From: an uncultured Opitutia bacterium
GTDB lineage: Bacteria > Verrucomicrobiota > Verrucomicrobiia > Opitutales > Opitutaceae
Direction of reading: 5' to 3'
Length of the DNA: 64,000 bases
Assembly (NCBI GenBank): GCA_903919985.1
Contig: CAIXKG010000004.1
Location: 1-64,000 of the forward strand
Shown here: piece by piece, positions 54,762 to 63,386 of the stretch
Layout of the letters: every line of letters starts with the position of its first letter
How positions within the stretch are numbered: position 1 is the first letter of the stretch
Position numbers and translations under genes: made by a program
Notes under the pieces: model-generated
Databases searched by the model: none
Seen by the model: the letters and a program-made list of their open reading frames with translations, nothing else
What the model was told of the DNA's origin: nothing

Positions 54762-56153
54762 TCACGTCGGGACGGGCGGCGACATCAGAGTGAAAGTCAA
54801 TCGTTGCGGCGTCTCGCTCGCCGCCGTGAGCGTCCAACCCATCGCCTCGGCAAAGGTGCGCGCAATCGGCAATCCGAGCCCGAGATGCGCGCCGCCCGTG
54901 CGGGCCTTTTCTTTTCGCCAGAAACGATCGAACAGCCGGGAGACGTCCGCCGTCTCAAGATCGTCAGTCGTATTGGTGATGCACAAGGCCACCCGATGGC
55001 CAACCGTCTCGACACCGACGACGATTTCTCCCCCCTTCGGCGTATAGCAAAGGGCGTTCTCGCAGAGGTTGGTGACGATGGATTGAAGCAGCGTTGGATC
55101 GGCCGTGACCGGCGCCGCCTGGGTCGAAACCTTCACCGACAACCCGAGGTCATGGGCGCGTTCCGCGTAGTTCGGCCAAACCCGCTGAAATATATCGTCC
55201 AGCACCACGGACTCATTGCGGACGGCGAGCTGACCCTGCTCACTGCGGGCGAGGGCCAGCATGTGCTCCACCAGTTGCTCCATTTGCAGGCTGATCGCGA
55301 GGGTTTCGCGATCCGTGGACCGGTCACGGGTGTCCGGCCACTTGAGCGAACACTCGGCCGCGCTCCGCAACTCCGCGAGGGGCGTGCGAAGCTCGTGCGC
55401 CAAGTCCGCGCTGAATCGCCGCTCGCGTTCGAACGAGGCTTCCAGCCGGGCCAGCAGATCGTTCAACCGCCGCGTGATCGGCTGCAGTTCGGCGGGCGCA
55501 CCGTCGGTCGGGAAACGCGTCGCCAACGAACGGGCGTCGATGTCGGCCGCATACTCGCCGAGAACATGCAACGGGCTTAGGCCGCGGCGGAGCGCATGCG
55601 GTACAAACCACACCGTCGCGGCGGTGAGTCCCGCCGCACAAGCGATCAACAGCCAAAGGAGCCGGCTGAGAGTCGCATCGAGCGGTGCGCGCTCGACGGC
55701 CACCACGATTTGTAGTTCCGGTTGCAAGACCCGGTCCGCGGCGGGATCACGCGGGCGAAAAGTGAACCCGATGGCACGGCCAGATTCTCCATTCGGAAGC
55801 GGCAAATCCCAAATCCGCGGTTCCGCGAGCGTGCCAAAGACGGTCGGCAGGCTCCCGTCCCGTAGTGAGCCCGAGCGAGCGAGCGGCCGCCCCTGATCCC
55901 AGATTTCAAAAAAATCGTGCGGCGTTTTCTTGTCGAAGCCGCGCATGAAGCGGTTGGAGAAAATTACTTTTACCCCGCCGGGGCTGGGTAGCGTCATCGT
56001 GCAGATCGCGTGGGACTTCACCTGCAGCGCGTCGTCGAACTGGGTGATCGCGGTGTGGCGGGCCGCGAAATAGAGGGCGAGCAAGCCACCGCCAAATACC
56101 GTCAGTGCCGCGCTGAGCAATTCGCGCGTGAGTCGACGGCGAATGGAATTCAT
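54762..56153 (-). CDS. Sensor histidine kinase
   Basis: This 463-residue two-transmembrane kinase (helices near 13-30 and 163-185) has a periplasmic sensor of about 130 residues, a HAMP-like linker (LRRGLSPLHVLGEYAADI), an H-box FSADLAHELRTPLAELRSAA with phospho-acceptor His253, N-box NLCENALCYTPKGGE, and a catalytic domain ending GLGLPIARTFAEAMGWTL. ATG 56153 overlaps the regulator stop (ATGA). Together they form an OmpR/EnvZ-like system of the QseC/TctE sensor type. The signal is unknown; the gene neighbours are receptor and phosphatase genes on both sides. Confidence 0.94.
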   Translation of the reverse strand: MNSIRRRLTRELLSAALTVFGGGLLALYFAARHTAITQFDDALQVKSHAICTMTLPSPGGVKVIFSNRFMRGFDKKTPHDFFEIWDQGRPLARSGSLRDGSLPTVFGTLAEPRIWDLPLPNGESGRAIGFTFRPRDPAADRVLQPELQIVVAVERAPLDATLSRLLWLLIACAAGLTAATVWFVPHALRRGLSPLHVLGEYAADIDARSLATRFPTDGAPAELQPITRRLNDLLARLEASFERERRFSADLAHELRTPLAELRSAAECSLKWPDTRDRSTDRETLAISLQMEQLVEHMLALARSEQGQLAVRNESVVLDDIFQRVWPNYAERAHDLGLSVKVSTQAAPVTADPTLLQSIVTNLCENALCYTPKGGEIVVGVETVGHRVALCITNTTDDLETADVSRLFDRFWRKEKARTGGAHLGLGLPIARTFAEAMGWTLTAASETPQRLTFTLMSPPVPT

Positions 56154-56842
56154 CGCGCGCTGGTCACGGCGGGGTTCGTGTCGAACACGTAACCGAAGCC
56201 GCGGCGCGTGTGGATCAAGGTGGCGGCCTCGCCAACGGCGAGTTTGCGGCGCAGCACGCACACGGCCGAGTCCACGACGTTGCTCGTCGGATCGAGCTTG
56301 GCGCCGTAAAGGTGGGCTTCGATCTCGCCGCGGGACACGACATCGCCGCGGCGTTTCGCGAGATACTCAAGGAGCTGGTATTCGCGCGCCGTGAGTTCGA
56401 GCTTCGTGACACCGCGGCGTGCGGTGCGAGCAAAGGTGTCGATTTCCAGATCGCCGACGGCGAGGAGCGTTTGCCTACCGCCGCCGGACCGGCGGCAGAG
56501 CGCCTGCACTCGGGCGAGGAATTCCTCGAGCGCAAAGGGCTTCACGAGGTAATCGTCGGCCCCGGTTTGCAGACCGCGCACGCGGTCTTCGATCGTGTCG
56601 CGCGCCGTGAGAACCAACACACGGACATTGCGCTGCCGGCGGCGCAACTCCGTGAGGACCGAGAGGCCGTCGCGCTTGGGCAACATCAAATCGAGCACCA
56701 TCGCGTCGTAGTCCTCGGAATCGGCGCGCCACAGGCCTTCCTCGCCGTCGGCCGCCGCGTCCACCGCGTACCCTGAGCGCTGGAGCGCGACGGTGAGACT
56801 GGCTTGGAGGCGCTGGGAATCTTCGACGAGTAACACACGCAT
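56150..56842 (-). CDS. OmpR-family response regulator
   Basis: This 230-residue regulator has a receiver domain MRVLLVEDSQRLQASLTVAL with phospho-acceptor Asp51 (MVLDLMLPKRDG), Thr79 and Lys101 (DDYLVKPFALEEF). A C-terminal winged helix follows (TKLELTAREYQLLEYLAKRR, GEIEAHLYGAKLDPTSNVVD, LIHTRRGFGYVFD). It lies 76 bp downstream of the second TonB receptor and overlaps the kinase gene. The likely targets are the flanking receptor/phosphatase operons, but no repeated operator was identified. Confidence 0.96.
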   Translation of the reverse strand: MRVLLVEDSQRLQASLTVALQRSGYAVDAAADGEEGLWRADSEDYDAMVLDLMLPKRDGLSVLTELRRRQRNVRVLVLTARDTIEDRVRGLQTGADDYLVKPFALEEFLARVQALCRRSGGGRQTLLAVGDLEIDTFARTARRGVTKLELTAREYQLLEYLAKRRGDVVSRGEIEAHLYGAKLDPTSNVVDSAVCVLRRKLAVGEAATLIHTRRGFGYVFDTNPAVTSAR

Positions 56843-56918
56843 GGGAGCGGATCTCGGAGAATGATCGGGACGATTCGAAAACGCCGACCAAAATTCGGCC
56901 GCCGGTGTGACGGATGGG

Positions 56919-59732
56919 TTACTTTTTCCACTGAACGCTCAGGCTGAATTCGGGGCCGTTGACCTCGACTTCTTTCAACCGGGTGCGATCGCCGGTGTAA
57001 TCTTGCGTGGAACGGTTGCTGAGATTCGCCGCCGCGAACTGGAAGCGCATGGCCTTCGATAGTTGGTAAGTAAACCCGAGCTCGAAATCCCAACCGGCCC
57101 GCCGGAGCAAATCCCGACCGGGTGAAACCACGCTTTCGAGCGTCTGCCCGCGGTAGCGCGCAGTGAGTTCCATGGCGGCGGCTCCGCGTACAAATTGCGC
57201 CGCGGTGGAGATCTGATGGTTCGCCTGGCTCGGGAGCGGCACCGACTCGCCCGGGCGGTCGGGCAAATCGGCACCACTCCGAAGGAGCGTATAGGAAAGC
57301 GCCGGGGTGAACTTCACGCCGGCGACCGCCAGGGGAACAGCATTGCCCTTCCAACTCGTCTCGAGGCCGACCACGTGCGCGCGTCCTCCATTAATGCGAC
57401 GGCGCTCGAGATAGGGACCGAAGGGAAACAGATTTACCGACTGCTGAGACTCGACGATGAAACGCGAAATGTCCTTCGCGAACACCGCCGCGGAAAAAAG
57501 CCCGAGCGACTCGCGGTAGAGATCCGCGGAGAGGTCGTAATTGATCGACTCGTAGGGGCGCAGCGTCGGATTGCCGGACTGCACACGGCGATCGACGAAA
57601 TTGAACTGCTGCGTCGGCAAGATGTCGCTGTACGACGGGCGCGACAATGACCGCGTGACGGAACCCCGCACAATTAGGCCCGGGGCCGCATCGAGTCGCA
57701 CATGCAGGCCGGGCAACACGTGCAAATACGACGATCCCGCCGCCACGGAAGAGACACTCTGGAGCGCGCCCGCGACGCTGAACCCAAGACGGTTGGCGTC
57801 ACCCTGCACATCGGTCCCTTCCAACCGCACGCCGCCCAATACCGTCCAGCGATCAAGCTTCCACTGCGCCATTCCGTAACCGGCCCAAATCGATTCCGTG
57901 ACCCGGTAGTCCGTGGACGCATTGGCGATAGCGGTCTCGAAGGCATCAGTCTGAAAAAATCCGGGCGACGCCGCGAGCAGAGCCGCGACGGCGGCCGTGC
58001 TCGGGATCGGACCAAAGCGATAGATTCCGTCTACAGTCGTGAAATCCGCCGAGCGCACAAGGCCGACCATCGAGAGTGGAGCGGAGGAGGCGTCGAAAAT
58101 CTGGCGATCCGAATCGGCCGTGCGGTGACGCTGCTGGAACTTGACCCCAAACTTGACGAACGACTCGCCCGGCACGGAGCCGAGCTCACGCTGGAAATTC
58201 ACGCGGCCCGAAATTTCGCGATCGCGCGTCTCCGTTCGAGCGCGCGAAAAACTATCGAAGCGGTAGCGAGTGGGGTCGAACGGGCTCGCCGCGTCGGCGG
58301 GATTCGTTTCATCGACGAAAGCGTAGGTTGGGCGAAAAGGATCCGCGCCCAGATCGTAACTCGCGCGAAACGTCCGATCGCTCTTGAATACCGTATCGAG
58401 CGTATGCGGGTCGCGATCGCGCGTGAGCACGAGCCCGAGCGCCGCGTCGAGTTTCGAGTCTGGCCGCCGCACGTCGCCGCCAAACGAAAACGAACCGGAG
58501 TCGCGCTCGGTCGTTTGCTCCTGCTCGCGGCGCTCCAAATGCACGCCGGAAAAAAGTCCGCGCGCCGGCGTAAGTTCGAGGGCTCGACCCTCGGCGACGT
58601 CGAAACGCATCCGACGTCGGCTGCGCACGCTCGTGTCGCGAGCGAGATTGGAGCGAAGAAAAAGCGTCAGGTCGCCGAGCCGCGCGTCGGCGTTCAGAAG
58701 CCCACCGTAGCGCCGGCGATGTTCCTCGGTGATTTCGAGCCGGACGAGCGTGTAGGCAGGGATGAGTTGCCCCGTGAACGGCGCGGGTCCGGGTGACAGA
58801 ATCGAAGGCCAGTCGTCATCGGTCTCGTTGTTTTCCCGTCGCCGATATTGATCGTCGAAATTAACCGTCGCAATCAGCCCGCCGGCGGATTTCGGGCCGA
58901 GCCAGTGCACCGGCAACCCCTGCGTGAAGCTATTGCGGATACCAGGCCGATTTTCGATCGGTGCAAAGGTGAGTTGGTGGCGCCCTTGCGCGTACGCCGC
59001 CTTGATGTTCTCGGAACTTTGCGTCGTGACATTGATCGCTCCGCCGAGGGCGTCGGCGTCGAGGTCGGGCGTGAGTGACTTGGCGACTTGTAGCGATTTC
59101 ACAATCTCGGGCGGCACGGAATCGAGCGGGTTGCCACGCCCGCCCTGCCGCTGCCCGTCGACGGTCACCCGCACAAAACGCGAGTCGAGGCCTCGCATCG
59201 AGACGTTGGTCGAGCCGTCGGCACCGCGCGTCACCGAAACGCCCGCGGTGTCCTTGATGAGATCGGTTGCGACCTGCGCGGCGGGCCGGTCGAGCGCGCG
59301 TCCGGTGATCGACTCGACAAGACCGGCGGCGGAAGTCCGGTCGCCGAAGTTAGCCGCGGCTTCGCTCGCACGGTCGGCGACGACGACGCGGTCAAGTTGA
59401 ACAATCTCCGCGGCCAAGGCGAAAGGCGTCGGCCAATTTTCCCCATCTCCAATCGTGAGCGTGGTGTTGAGCGTGCGATGCCCGGCGGCGGTGACGACGA
59501 CGCTATAGCGTCCCGGTGGCAAATCGTCCGCCGCGATGCCGCCGGTTTCATCCGCGGTGAAGGCGCGGTTGCCGATCACGACTTGGGCTTCGACGAGGGG
59601 CCGGGCGTTGCCTTCGTCCACGACGCGAACCCTCAGCGACGCGGCATCCGCCGGCACGAGTAAGGCGAGAGTCAGCGTCGCACAACCGAAGGCGCAGCGC
59701 GGGGAACGGAAGAACGAGGTGGGTTGGCCCAT
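56919..59732 (-). CDS. TonB-dependent receptor with N-terminal carboxypeptidase-regulatory-like domain
   Basis: The 937-residue outer-membrane protein starts at ATG 59732 with a leader (CAFGCATLTLALLVPADAAS). Next comes a carboxypeptidase-regulatory-like beta sandwich (LRVRVVDEGNARPLVEAQVV, DLPPGRYSVVVTAAGH), then the plug (VATDLIKDTAGVSVTRGADG, NVSMRGLDSRFVRVTVDGQR, VPPEIVKSLQVAKSLTPDLD, DALGGAINVTTQSS) and a long barrel ending FSLSVQWKK. This is the form seen in polysaccharide- and phytate-type receptors of diderms. It lies between a metallophosphoesterase (upstream) and the regulator/kinase (downstream), all minus strand with gaps of 76-79 bp. Confidence 0.95.
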   Translation of the reverse strand: MGQPTSFFRSPRCAFGCATLTLALLVPADAASLRVRVVDEGNARPLVEAQVVIGNRAFTADETGGIAADDLPPGRYSVVVTAAGHRTLNTTLTIGDGENWPTPFALAAEIVQLDRVVVADRASEAAANFGDRTSAAGLVESITGRALDRPAAQVATDLIKDTAGVSVTRGADGSTNVSMRGLDSRFVRVTVDGQRQGGRGNPLDSVPPEIVKSLQVAKSLTPDLDADALGGAINVTTQSSENIKAAYAQGRHQLTFAPIENRPGIRNSFTQGLPVHWLGPKSAGGLIATVNFDDQYRRRENNETDDDWPSILSPGPAPFTGQLIPAYTLVRLEITEEHRRRYGGLLNADARLGDLTLFLRSNLARDTSVRSRRRMRFDVAEGRALELTPARGLFSGVHLERREQEQTTERDSGSFSFGGDVRRPDSKLDAALGLVLTRDRDPHTLDTVFKSDRTFRASYDLGADPFRPTYAFVDETNPADAASPFDPTRYRFDSFSRARTETRDREISGRVNFQRELGSVPGESFVKFGVKFQQRHRTADSDRQIFDASSAPLSMVGLVRSADFTTVDGIYRFGPIPSTAAVAALLAASPGFFQTDAFETAIANASTDYRVTESIWAGYGMAQWKLDRWTVLGGVRLEGTDVQGDANRLGFSVAGALQSVSSVAAGSSYLHVLPGLHVRLDAAPGLIVRGSVTRSLSRPSYSDILPTQQFNFVDRRVQSGNPTLRPYESINYDLSADLYRESLGLFSAAVFAKDISRFIVESQQSVNLFPFGPYLERRRINGGRAHVVGLETSWKGNAVPLAVAGVKFTPALSYTLLRSGADLPDRPGESVPLPSQANHQISTAAQFVRGAAAMELTARYRGQTLESVVSPGRDLLRRAGWDFELGFTYQLSKAMRFQFAAANLSNRSTQDYTGDRTRLKEVEVNGPEFSLSVQWKK

Positions 59733-59811
59733 GAGTAACGGAAATGAGATCAGACCGCAGAAATACGGCGACACGGCGCCGGTAGAATTTGGACCGAGCG
59801 TGCAGCCGTCC

Positions 59812-61713
59812 TCACCGCAGTTTCACATCCTCGCAAATCCGCCCAAACGTCTCGGCGCGAAACGCGGTGAGGCTCACGCGGGCGCCGTCCACCGAGACGA
59901 GCGCCACGCTGGGCGGCTCCGTGAAATACTTCCACTGGGAGTTCCACGGCGTCGTCAGCATGGCGTAGGGCGCGGAGCCGCCGCCGCCATTGTTGATGTG
60001 ATAGATCGTGCGGCTGAGCTTGATGCGCGGGCCCGTGTAGTCCGGAAGGTAGAGCGGTGTCGACGGTGTTACCTCGAGAAAGGCGAAGTTGTGTTCATCA
60101 CCCGAGAGGAACGCCAAAAACTTCCGGCTCCGGTTCACGCACAGTTCGAGAATTTGATCGCGGCGCTCGAGAATGCCGACGGCCACGGGTACCCCTCGCA
60201 CTTTAGCGCGCGCGATATTGGTGCCGTCGTACCACATCGCGCCGTTGGCGTGATCCCCGTTCGGGAAAACGGCGCTGTGGGTATTGACGAAAATGTGCTC
60301 GATGGCGGGATCCGCCTCGTAGTGCGCGATCATCGCCTGCAACCAGGCGAACTGCTGGTCCATGACGTAGCCCTCGGGATTGCCGCTCATTTTCGGATCT
60401 TGGGCGGCCCAGTATTCGGTGTTGAGCACGATCATCGCGACATTGTCGTAAGTGTAAGCGTACACGTTTTCCAGGTACGTCGGAAAATCTGTGCGCGCCG
60501 GATCGGGATCGTAGCGGCTTCCATCCTCGCTCGCCGGGCCGTTTTTCGGATGGACGAACGCTCGCGCAAACACGGCTTCGCCGGAATCCGTCGCATAGGG
60601 AAATCGTTCCATTTTTGGCGAGCGTTTCGTGACGGTATCCATGGCGAAGCTCATCGTATTGGTCTCGTGATCGCCGAAGCCAACGTAGACCGGAATGTGG
60701 CACCAGAACGGATCGAGCGCGCGTTTCCAGTTGGCGTACTCGAGCAGATGGCCGCCCTCGCTCACGTTGCCGCCGTTGGTGATGTCGCCCGACGCTTGGA
60801 GGAAGACGGCGTGACGCGACACGGCCGCGGCCATGACCGCGCGCGTCGAAGAATAGTTCGTGCCGCCAAAATCGCGTTCGCCGCCGCCGGTCGTCGCGCG
60901 ATTCGCGCTGGCGAACGCAAACGTGAATGGTTTCCTCGCGCCCGGCTCAGGCGCGGTCGCGAATTCGCGCCGGCACTCACGCGTGCCGTAGGTAATCGCG
61001 TAGGTGTAACGCGTGGCCGGCCGCAAGCCGGAGAGTGCGATCTCGTGATGCGTCCCGGCGGCATCGTCGCGGAAAATTTTTCCTTCCACCGCGATCGTCG
61101 CAATCAGAGGCACCTGGGTTTCAAATGAGATCACAGATCCGTTGGGACCGAGCTCATTCACGAACGGCCCCTCGATTATCGTCGGCAGCACACGATACGG
61201 TCCGGTGCCCTCAAATGCGACCCGGCCTTCGTAGACGATGCGGCCGTCGGCGTTGCTCACGCGATAGCCGAGGATACCGGAGCCGCTGACCTGCAATTTC
61301 AGAAAGTCGTTCGGTCCATTGAAAGCGGATTTGATCTCAAGCAGCGCCTTGCCGCCCTGCACCTTCGCGCCCTTCGCGAGAAAGGCCACGGTCGGAAAAT
61401 CGGTCGCCTCGTTGTACGGTCCATACGCGATCGTGCCGCTGAATTCCGGGTCGTGAAAGTCGAGCGCGATTCCGGTCTCCGTGCCGACGGGCACGCCGAT
61501 CATCTGCGGCAGCACGGAGGCGTCCTTCCTCTCCAAGTCTACGAGCTGCTGGCCGTTCTTTTCCAAGACGAGTTTGCCGTCGGCGTTGTATGAAAGCGAC
61601 GAGAGCACCGCCGGGATTTCCGGCCGCGCGGCGTGCGCGAGATCGAGTGGAAAAACGGGAATAAGCGCGAAACAGAGGGCTTGAAAACGCAACCGGCGAA
61701 GAGGGCTGGGCAT
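59812..61713 (-). CDS. Secreted metallophosphoesterase with long N-terminal beta region
   Basis: The 633-residue protein has a signal peptide (SPLRRLRFQALCFALIPVFP; ATG 61713). Residues 25-250 form a beta-rich region (GKLVLEKNGQQLVDLERKDA, GYRVSNADGRIVYEGRV, and a fibronectin-like HHEIALSGLRPATRYTYAIT). The catalytic domain follows: FAFASANRATTGGGERDFGG, FLQASGDITNGGNVSEGG, IPVYVGFGDHETNTM, HIFVNTHSAVFPNGDHAN and LAFLSGDEHNFAFLEVTP. The metal motifs resemble, but differ from, the enzyme at 53231. It is the first gene of the likely minus-strand unit phosphatase - receptor - regulator - kinase. Confidence 0.9.
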   Translation of the reverse strand: MPSPLRRLRFQALCFALIPVFPLDLAHAARPEIPAVLSSLSYNADGKLVLEKNGQQLVDLERKDASVLPQMIGVPVGTETGIALDFHDPEFSGTIAYGPYNEATDFPTVAFLAKGAKVQGGKALLEIKSAFNGPNDFLKLQVSGSGILGYRVSNADGRIVYEGRVAFEGTGPYRVLPTIIEGPFVNELGPNGSVISFETQVPLIATIAVEGKIFRDDAAGTHHEIALSGLRPATRYTYAITYGTRECRREFATAPEPGARKPFTFAFASANRATTGGGERDFGGTNYSSTRAVMAAAVSRHAVFLQASGDITNGGNVSEGGHLLEYANWKRALDPFWCHIPVYVGFGDHETNTMSFAMDTVTKRSPKMERFPYATDSGEAVFARAFVHPKNGPASEDGSRYDPDPARTDFPTYLENVYAYTYDNVAMIVLNTEYWAAQDPKMSGNPEGYVMDQQFAWLQAMIAHYEADPAIEHIFVNTHSAVFPNGDHANGAMWYDGTNIARAKVRGVPVAVGILERRDQILELCVNRSRKFLAFLSGDEHNFAFLEVTPSTPLYLPDYTGPRIKLSRTIYHINNGGGGSAPYAMLTTPWNSQWKYFTEPPSVALVSVDGARVSLTAFRAETFGRICEDVKLR

Positions 61714-61927
61714 GGCGAGCGCGAACCAGAACCGAGCGCGGCGGAAGATCAATTCGACTGGGTGGCGATTCGGTGAAGATAGGATGACGCGCGCATAATG
61801 TATCGGCCGAGCGGAGAAAGCAGAAGCGTTCTGCGCAGCGTGAGAACGAGCGACGCCAAGTGTTCAGCGCAGCAGATAATTTGAGCGCCCACCCGAACGC
61901 GGCCGAGCGCCAGTGCGCCGCCGGCCG

Positions 61928-63064
61928 CTACTTCGTTACCACGGACAAAAAATGGCGCAGGGCATAAGCCGTGAGCTGCCCGCCAGGTCCGGAGAGATTG
62001 TAGTCGAACGCGTGCGTGGCCCACGGCAGCGCCACAAAAACATGCGGCACGCCCGCCTCCGTGAGTTTTGCATCGAGGCGCTCGCTTTGTTTGTACCACA
62101 CGAGCGTGTCGATCGCGCCGTGAATAAGCAGGGTCGGCGGCACGCCGGCGTGCGTGTGCAAGTAAGCACTCGCGCTATCGTAGGCAGCCGCGGCTGCGTC
62201 CGGCGCACCGCCGAGAAACGCGCGCAACAGTTGCGGCGATTTCAGAACGTCGTCATCGCGCGCGTATTTGTACGCGAAGAACATGTCGTGCGGCGAATAC
62301 AGCGCCACCAGCCCGCGGATGGCCGGATCGTTTTCCGTGTACGCCACCGCACTGGCGATCTGCCCGCCGGCGCTCCGGCCGAGCAGGATCAGCCGGGTCG
62401 CATCGATGCCGAGTTCGGCCGCGTGACCTTTGAGCCAGGCGATCGCCGCGCGCACGTCGTCGCGTTGCGCCGGCCAGACGGCTTGGGGCGCGAGCCGATA
62501 ATCGATTGCCGCGACCGCGTAGCCCTCGCGCGCGAGCCAGTGATTGAATCCGTCCAGTTGCGTGCGATCGCCGCTGTCCCAACCGCCGCCATGCACCACC
62601 AACACGCAGGGCACGCGACCGCCACCAAAGGCGCTACGGTAGAAATCAAGTTCAAGTTCGTCGGAAAATTTTCTTGTTTCGATCAGCACCGACCTCCGCG
62701 CGGCATGGAAAAAACCGGCGACCGAAAACGGCGGCGCTTCGAGCGCGGGACGCGCCGGCCCGAAGGCCTGCTCCAGTGCCGCAGGTAATCCCACCGCGAT
62801 CTGGCGCGCTTGCATCGAAGGCTTAAGCAAAAGTGCGGCGTCGATCAGACAAAGCACCACGATCGCTCCGCGAAAGACGCCGTGGCCGCCGAGACTGAGA
62901 ACTGCGAGCAGTGCGATCAGGATGGGCCCAAGCACGAGCCAGTGACCGAAATCGCCCGCGAGGAGCGCGAGCTTCCACTCGGACCAATCCGGCGAACGAA
63001 ATACCGTCAACGCACCGAGTGGCAAAAAAAGGAGGGCGAAAAAAAGCAGGATCCAGCACAGCAT
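61928..63064 (-). CDS. Membrane-anchored alpha/beta hydrolase (acetyl-esterase-like)
   Basis: This 378-residue protein has two or three N-terminal hydrophobic helices (CWILLFFALLFLPLGALTVF, LVLGPILIALLAVLSLGGHG, RGAIVVLCLIDAALLLKPSM), then an HSL/BD-FAE-type hydrolase: CVLVVHGGGWDSGDRTQLDG (oxyanion HGGG), AAIDYRLAPQAVWPAQRDDV, the nucleophile Ser in LLGRSAGGQIASA, Asp near LLIHGAIDTLVWYKQSE and His in LPWATHAFDYNLSG. The catalytic set is complete and faces the periplasm by prediction. The substrate is unknown. It lies 214 bp upstream of the phosphatase gene. Confidence 0.9.
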   Translation of the reverse strand: MLCWILLFFALLFLPLGALTVFRSPDWSEWKLALLAGDFGHWLVLGPILIALLAVLSLGGHGVFRGAIVVLCLIDAALLLKPSMQARQIAVGLPAALEQAFGPARPALEAPPFSVAGFFHAARRSVLIETRKFSDELELDFYRSAFGGGRVPCVLVVHGGGWDSGDRTQLDGFNHWLAREGYAVAAIDYRLAPQAVWPAQRDDVRAAIAWLKGHAAELGIDATRLILLGRSAGGQIASAVAYTENDPAIRGLVALYSPHDMFFAYKYARDDDVLKSPQLLRAFLGGAPDAAAAAYDSASAYLHTHAGVPPTLLIHGAIDTLVWYKQSERLDAKLTEAGVPHVFVALPWATHAFDYNLSGPGGQLTAYALRHFLSVVTK

Positions 63065-63386
63065 GGGACGAATGATGCACGTAAAAGACGCCCAAAAGGA
63101 ACGCCGATTCTTTCATTCCGCCCGGCCCCGACGGCGACGCGATCAGCCCGCCAATCTGCTCTCAACCTGAAACGATTGGCTTAGCATCGGCGTGCGGCGA
63201 TCGGGGAAAGCGCGTCGGCCGTCCGCTCGCAGACACTCCGGCGCTCGCCAGCGAGCTGATTGACCTTGATGCCGAAAAATTCCGTTAGGGAATAAGTGAC
63301 CTTTCGTCGGACGCGCGCCCCCAGCGAGGTACTCCGCTAGGAAAAGTCTTTTGCATTTCTCCCGTTTTCTCGCCGCTAATCGCGTC
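63065..63386. other. 320-bp divergent intergenic region without a gene
   Basis: The gap lies between the minus-strand hydrolase gene and the plus-strand pseudouridine synthase gene, so it should hold two promoters. I see a short palindrome GCTCGC-CA-GCGAGC near 63242-63257 and an AT-richer patch (about 63265-63300 and 63340-63365), but no clear promoter boxes, tRNA or hairpin-plus-T terminator. Confidence 0.6.

Noticed and set aside
59536-61128. Plus-strand open frame of about 530 codons opposite the second phosphatase
   Set aside because: It is antisense to a recognised secreted phosphatase and covers parts of two minus-strand genes.
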